DNA from: CAZDYP01 sp964509505
Lineage (GTDB): Bacteria; Chloroflexota; Anaerolineae; JACRMK01
Direction: 5' to 3'
Length of the DNA: 18,791 nucleotides
NCBI GenBank assembly: GCA_964509505.1
Contig: CAZDYP010000097.1
Coordinates: 1 to 18,791 of the forward strand
Position numbers and translations under genes: made by a program. The notes under the pieces were generated by a model that was not told the origin of the DNA, searched no databases, and saw only the letters and a program-made list of their open reading frames with translations. Shown here one piece after another: positions 1 through 6,880 of the stretch (the stretch's first letter is position 1; every line of letters starts with the position of its first letter).

Positions 1-2473
1 CGCTCGTGGCATAGCTGAGGTGCGTCACGGGTGATTGGTTCGTCGCCGACCAGGAGTAGGTGATGGGCGTGGCGACATTGGTTGTGTTGACCATTGCCGT
101 GAACTGTGTCGGCGCAGCGGTCAAGCCAACGGCGGGACCGCTGGCGCTCACACTGCTCATCGCTACTGGCGTCGTGATGTCCAACATAAACACACTGCGT
201 CCATAAGTGAACGCCGTGAGACGATTGGTGGTGCGGTTGAGGTCCAAGTCCGTCACGGCGACATTCGGCAAGCCTGAGTCGGGACCGTAGTGTCGCCAAC
301 TCGCGCCGCCATTCAGCGATTCCCAAACGCCCAAGTCGGTCCCGACGTACAAATGGCTGGTATTCTGTGGGTCAATGACGATGGCATTGTGCGGCAGGTC
401 AACGGGCGTGGTGACGCTGATCCAATTGGGCGTGCCGGTGGTCGCACTCGTGGTTTTGAAAATATGCCCATTCGCGCCTGGCGTGTTTTTATTGAACCCT
501 GAAAGCGTGACGTAGAGCACATTGCTATTGGTCGGATCGAAAGCCAGTGAGGTGACGGTGCGATTGGGCAACCCTGCGCTTACATTGAACCATGACGCGC
601 CGCCGTTGGTGGTCACGCTGATGACGCCATATCCTCCTACGGCGTAGGTATTGCACGAGGTATTGGGCGCAAACGCCAGCGCCGCGATACCAAACTCGCT
701 AATGGTTGTGCTGTTGGCTGACCACGTGGGCAGGCCAGGGTCGCTGCTAAAAAAGTCGTTGGCGCGCCATACTTTGGTCGTGCCGAGGATGAACACGTCG
801 TCGTTGTTGGGACACTTCTCGAAATAAGCAGCGAAAGGTGCGTCCGACGTATCCAACCCCACCGTCACGTCCACATCGAAGTTGCCTCCGTCCGTCGTGC
901 GCTTGATGAGCGCGTATTGGAAATCATAGGCCCAATGTGTATTGGGATTGTTCGTGGCAATTGCCGTCGAGAAACCATCGCCCCCACGCTGCCATAGATA
1001 TTTCCAATAATTGTTGCTCGCTCGATATTTGACGCCATTATCCTGCATGCCACCAATCAGGATGTTGGCATTGGTTGGATGCGCTGAGCCTGCATAAAAT
1101 TGATTAGTCGCCAGCCCGTTGTTGTGGCTGCTCCATGTCATGCCGCCATCGGTGGTGCTATACAAACCGCCATCCGTTCCCACGAGCAGCCGCGAGCCAG
1201 CCCAGGCCATGCTATGCTGGTCATAGTGAATGTACGTATCGGAAGGGGCAAAGGTGGAATGGTTGCCGATTTGCGCCCACGCATTCCCGAAGCCGCTGCA
1301 AAACGTGCACTTCCACAGACTCACGCCGCCCCCATAAAGAGTGTTCGGGTTCGTCGGGTCCACGCTGATGATGTGGTCATAGCCACATTGTGTGCCGCAA
1401 TAGCCCCCACCCGTGTCGGACGTATCCACTGTCCCCCAAGTTGGCGTTGCATCCCAGGCATTGTCGGTGCGCCACAACCCTATAAGGGAGTTGCCAAAAC
1501 TGACACCGACGTAGAGCGTATTGGACACCGACGGCGCGAAGGCAAACTCGAAACGATTCCCAAGAAATGTTGGCTCGGTGACGGGCGACCAACTTTGCCC
1601 GCCATTGGTCGAGCGGTACATGCGGTCTCCACTGACGCGCGCGTATTGCATGGAGAAGGCGCCGGGCGCAACTGCCAAGCCGGTCACACTGCCCGTCAAG
1701 GTGCGTGTCCATGTCACGCCACCATTGGTCGAACGATAAACGCCAGCCTTAGAGGTGGACAGTATTTCTGGCACATTGCCAGAACGACCGACGGTTGCGC
1801 CAACCACGATGTCGGGGTTGGTCGGATCTACAAAGATGCGTTTGAAGGCTGTGCCTGTGATGGGCGGCGACGAGACGAGCTGCCAGGTCGTGCCGCCATT
1901 GGTTGACTTCAACACGCCGTAGCCGCCCACGTAGTATTGGTTAGACATCGGATCACCCAAGCCTGCATAGACGATGCTCGCATTGCTCGGCGCAAAAGCA
2001 ATGGCGCCGATGGCGAGCGAGATTTGATCGTCGCTGCGCGCCGCCCAGCTCGCGCCGCCATTGAACGTCTCCCAAATGCCGCCCGTCGCCGCGCCAATCA
2101 GCCAATGGTTCGCGTTGTTGGGATCTACCGCGACGGTGTTGATGCGCCCACTGTCACGATAGTAACCCGCGGGGTCTTCGATGGGACTCGGTCCGATGGG
2201 CGTCCAAAGGGCTTGCGTGGCATTGACGCGCTGCGTGCGGCGCGCCTGTTGTAATTGCTCCCACGCACGCATGGGCGCTTCGGGTGGAATGGCTTCCAAG
2301 GGGTAAGCGCGCACTGCATAAAACCAACGCAAGCCTTCCGCTTCTGTGCCTTCGCGCTCCTCGCGCGCCAGTCTCGGCAAATAGGAAGGCGCATAGAAGA
2401 TGCCCAAAACACTGCATAGCAATGCAGCAGCTAGCCACAGTAGCCAACGGTTTTGACGCCGTGAATCAAACAT
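1..2473 (-). CDS. Secreted BNR/Asp-box (sortilin-like) beta-propeller protein, C-terminus outside window
   Basis: The minus-strand frame is open from ATG at 2473 to the window edge, about 824 codons with no stop, so the 3' end is missing. Residues about 10-28 form a hydrophobic signal peptide or anchor after a short basic start. The body contains at least seven Asp-box-type motifs of the form T/N-x-G-G-x-x-W, for example TNGGTTW, TNGGVTW, TNGGQSW, TDGGMTW and LNGGASW. They are separated by 'DPTNPN' and 'FAPSN.Y.G' strands, as in sortilin/VPS10-like or exo-sialidase-like propellers. The last visible part (about residue 770 onward) resembles a PKD/Ig-like domain with 'YSWSATNQSPVTH'. Paired cysteines (CGTQC, CTFC) fit an extracellular location. 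The family usually binds or cleaves glycans, but no catalytic residues can be assigned, so function is unknown. The start overlaps the upstream small gene by 8 nt, suggesting coupled translation. Confidence 0.85.
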   Translation of the reverse strand, partial: MFDSRRQNRWLLWLAAALLCSVLGIFYAPSYLPRLAREEREGTEAEGLRWFYAVRAYPLEAIPPEAPMRAWEQLQQARRTQRVNATQALWTPIGPSPIEDPAGYYRDSGRINTVAVDPNNANHWLIGAATGGIWETFNGGASWAARSDDQISLAIGAIAFAPSNASIVYAGLGDPMSNQYYVGGYGVLKSTNGGTTWQLVSSPPITGTAFKRIFVDPTNPDIVVGATVGRSGNVPEILSTSKAGVYRSTNGGVTWTRTLTGSVTGLAVAPGAFSMQYARVSGDRMYRSTNGGQSWSPVTEPTFLGNRFEFAFAPSVSNTLYVGVSFGNSLIGLWRTDNAWDATPTWGTVDTSDTGGGYCGTQCGYDHIISVDPTNPNTLYGGGVSLWKCTFCSGFGNAWAQIGNHSTFAPSDTYIHYDQHSMAWAGSRLLVGTDGGLYSTTDGGMTWSSHNNGLATNQFYAGSAHPTNANILIGGMQDNGVKYRASNNYWKYLWQRGGDGFSTAIATNNPNTHWAYDFQYALIKRTTDGGNFDVDVTVGLDTSDAPFAAYFEKCPNNDDVFILGTTKVWRANDFFSSDPGLPTWSANSTTISEFGIAALAFAPNTSCNTYAVGGYGVISVTTNGGASWFNVSAGLPNRTVTSLAFDPTNSNVLYVTLSGFNKNTPGANGHIFKTTSATTGTPNWISVTTPVDLPHNAIVIDPQNTSHLYVGTDLGVWESLNGGASWRHYGPDSGLPNVAVTDLDLNRTTNRLTAFTYGRSVFMLDITTPVAMSSVSASGPAVGLTAAPTQFTAMVNTTNVATPITYSWSATNQSPVTHLSYATS

Positions 2474-2717
2474 CGCTTACTCCTTCTGAATTTGAACTAT
2501 AGCTACTACTGAAATTAGCGCCTACTGTAGGAGACTCGCGCGGCAGCTCGAGTAACTCCGCCAGATATGCCAACAACCGCGCTGCATCCGCGAACCGCTT
2601 CTGCTCGTGCGTCGTGACGTTTTCCAGCGACGCGCGCCAGGGTTCGCTGGGCGACTCGCGCCACAACCGCAACAAATACGCCTGGTAATTTTCGCTGGAT
2701 GGGCGCGGATTCGACAT
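2466..2717 (-). CDS. Small conserved-looking protein (83 aa), unknown function
   Basis: ATG at 2717 gives 83 residues ending with TGA at 2466-2468, overlapping the ATG of the BNR gene by 8 nt. A longer TTG start at 2765 would cross the 11-bp direct repeats and the -10-like box, so the shorter form is chosen. There is no clear Shine-Dalgarno. The core 'ENYQAYLLRLWRE...PWRASLENV..HEQKRFADAARLLAYLAELLE' predicts a small compact cytoplasmic domain: two aromatic-rich strands around a conserved-looking WRASLE, then an amphipathic helix. The tail after residue about 63 is Ser-rich and probably disordered. From memory, proteins with this 'YLLRLWR...WRASLE' pattern recur in Chloroflexota beside secreted proteins; their function is not known to me. 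Overlap with the BNR gene implies co-expression. Confidence 0.75.
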   Translation of the reverse strand: MSNPRPSSENYQAYLLRLWRESPSEPWRASLENVTTHEQKRFADAARLLAYLAELLELPRESPTVGANFSSSYSSNSEGVSDV

Positions 2718-2730
2718 GGGAGTTGACGCT

Positions 2731-2776
2731 ATTCTAGCAGGCGAGCGTATCCAAACCGTATCCAAACTATATCCCA
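2731..2776 (-). promoter_or_regulatory. Putative promoter with three 11-bp-spaced direct repeats for the small-protein/BNR operon
   Basis: On the minus strand a TAGAAT box (2736-2731) would start transcription about 7 nt before the ATG at 2717. Immediately upstream the plus strand shows TATCCAAACCG (2748-2758), TATCCAAACTA (2759-2769) and TATCCCA (2770-2776). This is a direct repeat with exactly one helical turn per unit, covering the -35 position. No good -35 hexamer is present. Such 11-bp direct repeats are the form bound by OmpR/PhoB-type response regulators, so activator control is a reasonable inference. Confidence 0.45.
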
Positions 2777-2804
2777 GTTGTGGCGAAGGCTCTTTCGCTA
2801 AATG

Positions 2805-2933
2805 GGTTGGGCTGAGTAAACGCTTACTTGGTTTAGCCTCACGAAGGTTGGTAGCGACATGGCTGCACGGCAGCCATTCAATCTTCGCAAGGCTTGTGAC
2901 ACGAAAGTGTTAGTTACTCAGATAGGTTGGGCT
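2805..2933. mobile_element. MITE-like element with terminal inverted repeats and 9-bp flanking direct repeats
   Basis: The 9-mer GGTTGGGCT occurs at 2805-2813 and again at 2925-2933. Between and touching these copies are inverted ends CTGAGTAA (2812-2819) and TTACTCAG (2914-2921). Inner arms also pair: AGCCT (2835-2839) with AGGCT (2890-2894), CGAAGGTTG (2842-2850) with CAATCTTCG (2879-2887, one G-T), and ATGGCTGC (2859-2866) with GCAGCCAT (2870-2877) around a 3-nt loop. A small side hairpin ACAC/GTGT lies at 2899-2910. There is no convincing ORF. Size, ends and flanking duplication fit a non-autonomous transposon remnant; a structured regulatory RNA or a plain intergenic hairpin are alternatives. 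It sits between divergent genes. Confidence 0.5.
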
Positions 2934-2969
2934 TGTTGGGTTTGCGTGGGAGATGCGCGAAAGTGCGTG

Positions 2970-2975
2970 TATAAT
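2970..2975 (+). promoter_or_regulatory. Consensus -10 box (TATAAT) upstream of the leader ORF and GH2 gene
   Basis: A perfect TATAAT is followed about 24 nt later by a strong Shine-Dalgarno (GGGAGG, 2988-2993) for the leader ORF at 2999. No good -35 hexamer lies 16-18 bp upstream, so an activator or extended recognition may be needed. Confidence 0.5.
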
Positions 2976-2998
2976 GTCGCCACCTATGGGAGGACAAA

Positions 2999-3040
2999 AT
3001 GACCGAGGTAACAAAACTTCCTGCGAGGAGTCGTAGATGA
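2999..3040 (+). CDS. Possible 13-codon leader peptide (MTEVTKLPARSRR) coupled to the GH2 gene
   Basis: ATG at 2999 lies 5 nt after a strong GGGAGG and the frame stops at TGA 3038-3040, overlapping the GH2 ATG (3037-3039) as ATGA. This is the usual geometry of translational coupling. The GH2 gene also has its own GAGGAG (3025-3030) inside the leader frame. The peptide has no run of a single amino acid pointing to attenuation, and coding potential cannot be judged at this length. Confidence 0.35.
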   Translation: MTEVTKLPARSRR

Positions 3041-5286
3041 AATTAGACGGGGTCTGGGAGCTGCTGCCCACTCCCACCTTTCGTGGCGGCTACTATTCTG
3101 ATGAAAACTGGCTCACGGTCAACGTGCCGGGCCATTGGCAGCAGCAGCCTGACTTGGAATTCTACGCAGGCAAAGCCGTTTATCGCAAACGTTTCGACTT
3201 CAAAAAGGAAAAGGGGCTGCGCTATCGCTTGCGCCTCAACGGCGTTTTTTATTTTTACATCGCCTATCTCAACGGCTATCGGCTTGGCGAAAACGAAGGC
3301 TACTTTTTTCCGCGCGAGTTCGACATCACACAACAGCTCAAAGATGTCAACACGCCGAATGAGCTCGTCGTCGAGGTTGAGTGTCCTGATGAAAAAAACA
3401 AAAGCGCGAAACACCTCATCACGGGCGTCTTTTCGCATTGGGATTGCCTCGACCCCAAGACCAACCCCGGCGGCATCTGGCAATCGGTTGAGATTCTGAC
3501 CAGCGGCCCCCAATACATCGCCGACGTGCAATTGCGCCCGACGAACCCGCAAGCTGTGATCCAACTCGCGCAGGTCGAGAAACCCGCATACTTTGTGAAT
3601 GTCGGAGGCATCTCTGACGCCGACGGTCGGCGTCAAGAGACGCCTCCGACGAAACCCGATGCCATTGAGCTGCGCGCCGATTTCGTTGTGAACTCTGGCC
3701 ACCACGCCGCGCCCGTCTATCGCCTCACGTTCACGCCATACAATTTCACGCAAGAAGGCAAGCCATTCAGCATCGGTTTTCGCGCGACGACGGCGCCGGG
3801 CGATAACCGCGTCGAGCGCTTCTTCGCGTTGGAGAATCCGCAGCTCTGGTGGTCGCACGATCTGGGCGAGCCGCGCCTCTACACCGTGCGCGTCGAGACG
3901 TTTGCCGATGAACTGATGCGCCAACGCCTAGATGGGTGGGAATTTCGTTGGGGCTTGCGCCACTTTGAACTGAAAGATTGGCAAGCCTCGCTCAATGGGG
4001 TGCGCCTCTTCCTCAAGGGCAACAACTACCCGCCCGGCGATACGCGCATCGCCACGATGACGAAGGACGATTACCTGCGCGACTTTAGGTTGGCGAAAAA
4101 CGCGCACATGAATTTCATGCGGATTCACGCGCATCTAGAAAAGCGCGAGCTATTCGATGCTGCCGACGAACTGGGTATGTTGTTGTGGCAAGATTTTCCA
4201 TTGCAGTGGAGTTACGCGCACGAGGTGTTGCCGCAAGCCGAGCGGCAGGCGGCGTTGATGCCGCGCACATTTTTCAATCATCCTTCGATTGCCATTTGGT
4301 GCATGCACAACGAGCCCATGTACATCTCCGACACGCAAGCGACGGGCTTGCTTGCTACCTTGCGCGCAGCCTTCTCGTCGTTCGTGTATAGTTGGGATCG
4401 GATGGTGATGGACACGCGCCTGAAAAAAATCGTCGAGCAAGCCGACCCGACGCGTCCTGTCATCCGCGCGTCGGGCAAATGGTCGGTGCCGTGGATGCGC
4501 GACGCCGATTCGCATTTTTACTTCGGTTGGTACAAGCAATTCGATGGTCCGAAGCGACGCTTTGAATTGGTCAAATGGATTTTCCCCAGCACGCTCGCCT
4601 TCGTCACCGAGTTCGGCGCGCAATCGTTTCCGCAACTTGCATCGTGTGTGCAGTTCATGGACGCCGACATCAAAAAGATTGATTGGGCGCATCTGGTCGA
4701 GCGCCATCATTTTCAACCCGATATCATGGCGGACTGGTACGACTGGCGCGCGTGTCAAAGTTTGCAAGAGCTGATCGAGCTCTCGCAAGCATACCAAATT
4801 GAAATCAATCAGTATTACATTGACTGGCTACGCTATCACAAATATCAGCCATGCGGCGGCATCGCGCCGTTCATGTTCCACGACTCCAATCCCGCTGTGC
4901 AATGGTCTATTCTTGACTATTGGCGCGCGCCGAAGAAATCGTATCATGCCATGCGCGTTGCGTTCAATCCCGAATATGTGTTCACCCTCTTGCCGAAAGA
5001 CGCCTATCGTGTCGGTGAGACGCTGACGTTGCCCGTCTATGTGGTGAACGATGCGCGCCGCGCTTATGAGCGCGTGAACATCATGGCGACGGTGTTCGAT
5101 GCGAACGGGACGCCAGTGTGGCAGAGCGATCCGCTGCCGACGACGCTTGAAGCAGATTGTAAGGCGAAGTTGGCGCAGCGCATCACGTTCAGCATAAAGA
5201 CGGCGGGGACGCAGCGCTTGGTGTTGCGGATGGAGTATGGGGAGCAGCTGTTGGAGAATGAGTATCGCATACGAGTAACCGAGTGA
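3037..5286 (+). CDS. Glycoside hydrolase family 2 protein (beta-mannosidase/beta-galactosidase-like)
   Basis: A 749-residue retaining exo-beta-glycosidase. Domains in order: N-terminal jelly-roll sugar-binding domain (about 1-155, 'VNVPGHWQ', 'YRKRFDF'), Ig-like domain (about 156-305), TIM barrel (about 306-640, starting 'HFELKDWQASLNGVRLFLKGNNYPP'), and a C-terminal beta-sandwich. The acid/base is Glu426 in 'IWCMHNEP' and the nucleophile is Glu525 in 'FVTEFGAQSFP', both standard for GH2. 'TEFGAQSFP' is closest to the beta-mannosidase/exo-glucosaminidase side of the family, but the substrate cannot be fixed. At 749 residues it is somewhat shorter than typical beta-mannosidases. No signal peptide is visible, so a cytoplasmic enzyme acting on imported oligosaccharides is likely. 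The ATG at 3037 has GAGGAG 6 nt upstream. Residues 189-205 are encoded by a 50-nt palindrome that looks inserted (separate entry). Confidence 0.93.
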   Translation: MKLDGVWELLPTPTFRGGYYSDENWLTVNVPGHWQQQPDLEFYAGKAVYRKRFDFKKEKGLRYRLRLNGVFYFYIAYLNGYRLGENEGYFFPREFDITQQLKDVNTPNELVVEVECPDEKNKSAKHLITGVFSHWDCLDPKTNPGGIWQSVEILTSGPQYIADVQLRPTNPQAVIQLAQVEKPAYFVNVGGISDADGRRQETPPTKPDAIELRADFVVNSGHHAAPVYRLTFTPYNFTQEGKPFSIGFRATTAPGDNRVERFFALENPQLWWSHDLGEPRLYTVRVETFADELMRQRLDGWEFRWGLRHFELKDWQASLNGVRLFLKGNNYPPGDTRIATMTKDDYLRDFRLAKNAHMNFMRIHAHLEKRELFDAADELGMLLWQDFPLQWSYAHEVLPQAERQAALMPRTFFNHPSIAIWCMHNEPMYISDTQATGLLATLRAAFSSFVYSWDRMVMDTRLKKIVEQADPTRPVIRASGKWSVPWMRDADSHFYFGWYKQFDGPKRRFELVKWIFPSTLAFVTEFGAQSFPQLASCVQFMDADIKKIDWAHLVERHHFQPDIMADWYDWRACQSLQELIELSQAYQIEINQYYIDWLRYHKYQPCGGIAPFMFHDSNPAVQWSILDYWRAPKKSYHAMRVAFNPEYVFTLLPKDAYRVGETLTLPVYVVNDARRAYERVNIMATVFDANGTPVWQSDPLPTTLEADCKAKLAQRITFSIKTAGTQRLVLRMEYGEQLLENEYRIRVTE
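3601..3650. repeat. 50-nt palindromic element lying in frame inside the GH2 gene
   Basis: GTCGGAGGC (3601-3609) pairs with GCCTCCGAC (3642-3650). TCTCT (3611-3615) pairs with AGAGA (3636-3640), and GACGCC (3616-3621) pairs with GGCGTC (3629-3634), around the centre GACGGTC. Only one mismatch and one bulged A interrupt the stem. The segment encodes VGGISDADGRRQETPPT, Gly/Asp/Pro-rich loop sequence between the 'LRPT' and 'IELRADF' strands of the Ig-like domain. Palindromic elements inserted in frame into genes are known from Rickettsia (RPE). Confidence 0.7.
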
Positions 5287-5330
5287 ACGGGAGACGAGAA
5301 GATGGGAGATATGGGGAGACGAGGTCGAGA
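5287..5330 (+). repeat. Purine-rich degenerate short repeat after the GH2 stop codon
   Basis: GGGAGAC (5289-5295), GGGAGAT (5304-5310) and GGGAGAC (5314-5320) recur, with the 10-mer GGGAGACGAG repeated at 5289-5298 and 5314-5323. It begins right after the TGA at 5284-5286. It resembles the heptamer tracts elsewhere in the window but its period is irregular. Confidence 0.5.
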
Positions 5331-5332
5331 CT

Positions 5333-5361
5333 TTGTTAAAGCTTAACCGCTATGCTACTAT
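5333..5361 (+). promoter_or_regulatory. Promoter for the B3/B4-bicupin pair, predicted leaderless
   Basis: TTGTTA (5333-5338), a 17-bp spacer and TACTAT (5356-5361) match sigma-70-type spacing. Start of transcription about 7 nt after the -10 box falls on or next to the ATG at 5368, and no Shine-Dalgarno is present, so the mRNA would be leaderless or nearly so. Confidence 0.5.
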
Positions 5362-5367
5362 TGGCGC

Positions 5368-6030
5368 ATGAATCTTTCCATTGCCTCCGATGTGATGGCG
5401 CGCGCTCCCACCTTACGGCTTGGACTCTTGACGATGCGTGGTTTGACGATTCGCGCGAAAGACGATGCTTTGTGGAATGCTATCGAGCGCGCCTGCGCTG
5501 CTTTCGCCGCGCGTTGTACGACGAACACCATCGCGACCGATGCGCGCGCCACAGCCGTGCGCCGTTTGTTCAAAGCCATCGGCGCGGATCCCACGCGCTA
5601 TCGTCCTTCGTCCGAAGCGTTGGCGCGGCGTGTGACGCAGGGCAAAGGGCTATATCAAATCAACACCGCCGTGGATGTGAACAATTGGTGTTCGCTTGAA
5701 TCGCGCTTGCCCTTTGGCATTTACGACGCACAGCATGTTGGGCATGATGTGGTGTTACGCATCGGACGAGCGGATGAAGCGTACGAAGGCATCGGCAGGT
5801 CACACATGTCGCTCGCCAACAAATTGGTGTTGTCCGATGAACACGGCGCGTTTGGATCACCCATCTCCGATTCTGCGCGCGCGCTGGTGACGATAGAGAC
5901 GCGCGACATCCACCTCGTCATCTTCGCGCCCGATGTATCTGCTGACGATGCGCGCGCGCTGGCGCAGACAACCGCAGAGCGTATGACGCAATACACTCAA
6001 GGTGTGGTCGCGCAAATCGCCGTCAATTGA
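5368..6030 (+). CDS. Free-standing B3/B4 tRNA-binding-domain protein
   Basis: A 220-residue protein made almost wholly of the B3/B4 domain known from the phenylalanyl-tRNA synthetase beta subunit, where it edits mischarged Tyr-tRNA(Phe). Family signatures visible are 'VRRLFKAIGADPTRYRPSSEALARRV' (about 64-90), 'GKGLYQINTAVDVNNWCSLESRLPFGIYD' (92-120), and 'LSDEHGAFGSPISDSARALVTIETRD' (about 155-180), which lines the editing pocket. There is no synthetase core or anticodon-binding part. Free-standing versions are widespread in bacteria and are thought to deacylate wrong aminoacyl-tRNAs or bind amino-acid-like ligands; the substrate here is unknown. The ATG at 5368 sits directly behind a promoter. 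A later ATG (residue 10) is possible but less likely. The bicupin gene follows after 9 nt and is probably co-transcribed. Confidence 0.85.
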   Translation: MNLSIASDVMARAPTLRLGLLTMRGLTIRAKDDALWNAIERACAAFAARCTTNTIATDARATAVRRLFKAIGADPTRYRPSSEALARRVTQGKGLYQINTAVDVNNWCSLESRLPFGIYDAQHVGHDVVLRIGRADEAYEGIGRSHMSLANKLVLSDEHGAFGSPISDSARALVTIETRDIHLVIFAPDVSADDARALAQTTAERMTQYTQGVVAQIAVN

Positions 6031-6039
6031 GGCAACTCT

Positions 6040-6708
6040 ATGCCCCTCAAGAAAATCGTTTTGGATGAATTGTCCAGTCGCCTATCGCAACCCTTCATGC
6101 CTATCACCCTCGCTACCGTCAACGATATGGCGGTGAATGCGATTTTGTCACAAGGGCAATTCCCGTGGCATCAGCACGAACACCTAGACGAAATTTTCTA
6201 CGTCCATCAGGGCCACATGTTGTTGGAGACGCAGATTGGCAACACGCTGCTCCACGCGGGCGAATTGGCGCTGGCGCCCGCTAATGTGCCGCATAGCCCC
6301 AGCTCGGAATTTCCCGCGCTCGTGCTGTTCATGCTCAAGTATCAACAGTTTCCACGCAACGGCTATCACAACCAACTGCCCGGCTACGAGCGATTGCCCG
6401 ACAAAATCAATCTGGCGCAACGCGCGAAACACTTAAGAGCATTCGAGCCCGACGAGCTGACGGTATTTGACGATTTTGTGTTGCGCTTGCTCGTCTGTGA
6501 TGGCGCGCAAAATTGGCACACTCATCCCAGCGATGATGAATGTGTGTTGGTCTATGATGGGCAAGCGCGACTCGAAATGTCCGACGAAGCCGTCCCACTC
6601 GCTACGGGCGAGCTCGTCGTCACGCCGAAGGACCTGCCACATCGCCTCGTCTCGTCGCAGCGCACGACGCTCATGCTGGTGAGCCGTGTGACGTTGCGCG
6701 CGGGGTAG
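6040..6708 (+). CDS. Bicupin (two tandem cupin domains), metal-binding, unknown substrate
   Basis: A 222-residue protein with two cupin folds. The first has His44, His46, Glu51 and His85 ('FPWHQHEHLDEIFYVHQG ... PANVPHSP'), a complete set of metal ligands. The second has His160, His162, Glu167 and His201 ('NWHTHPSDDECVLVYDG ... PKDLPHRL'), also complete. Such proteins bind Mn, Fe, Ni or Zn and include dioxygenases, isomerases and small-molecule sensors; no subfamily can be chosen. There is no signal peptide or membrane segment, so it is cytosolic. The ATG at 6040 has GAGG in the preceding sequence and lies 9 nt after the B3/B4 stop, so the two genes form an operon. Both domains look active, which suggests duplication with both sites kept. 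Confidence 0.85.
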   Translation: MPLKKIVLDELSSRLSQPFMPITLATVNDMAVNAILSQGQFPWHQHEHLDEIFYVHQGHMLLETQIGNTLLHAGELALAPANVPHSPSSEFPALVLFMLKYQQFPRNGYHNQLPGYERLPDKINLAQRAKHLRAFEPDELTVFDDFVLRLLVCDGAQNWHTHPSDDECVLVYDGQARLEMSDEAVPLATGELVVTPKDLPHRLVSSQRTTLMLVSRVTLRAG

Positions 6709-6838
6709 CTAGCGCAGCGTTAGCAAAGCGATTGGGCAGCCGACGCTGGCGCGCTCGACCACGTGTGTCGCATGGAATGGGAACGGCGTTAGAGAATCCC
6801 GCTTCCTGCAACACAGGTTTGTCAATCTTGCGCTAGCT
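6707..6838. other. Gene-free stretch bounded by 10-bp inverted repeats after the bicupin
   Basis: AGCTAGCGCA (6707-6716, overlapping the TAG stop) pairs with TGCGCTAGCT (6829-6838). The 112 nt between have no supported ORF. The inverted ends could bound a decayed mobile element or be chance. GGCAAGTTT occurs just downstream at 6853-6861 and again at 6881-6889. I see no promoter or RNA gene here. Confidence 0.3.
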
Positions 6839-6880
6839 GCAGCTTGACGTAGGGCAAGTTTGTCGCTTGCTCGTTGTGCA

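Noticed and set aside
1100..1906. 268-codon plus-strand ORF
   Set aside because: It is antisense to the BNR protein gene; its translation is Arg/Ala/His-rich without domain signals, while the minus frame shows clear Asp-box repeats.
3043..3924. 293-codon minus-strand ORF opposite the GH2 gene
   Set aside because: It is a shadow of the GH2 reading frame, with no recognisable motif.
4150..4797. 215-codon minus-strand ORF opposite the GH2 gene
   Set aside because: It lies opposite the TIM barrel holding the GH2 catalytic residues and is itself Arg-rich and featureless.
6720..6828. Remnant of a coding gene downstream of the bicupin
   Set aside because: Short open stretches exist in several frames but show no recognisable domain or start signal.
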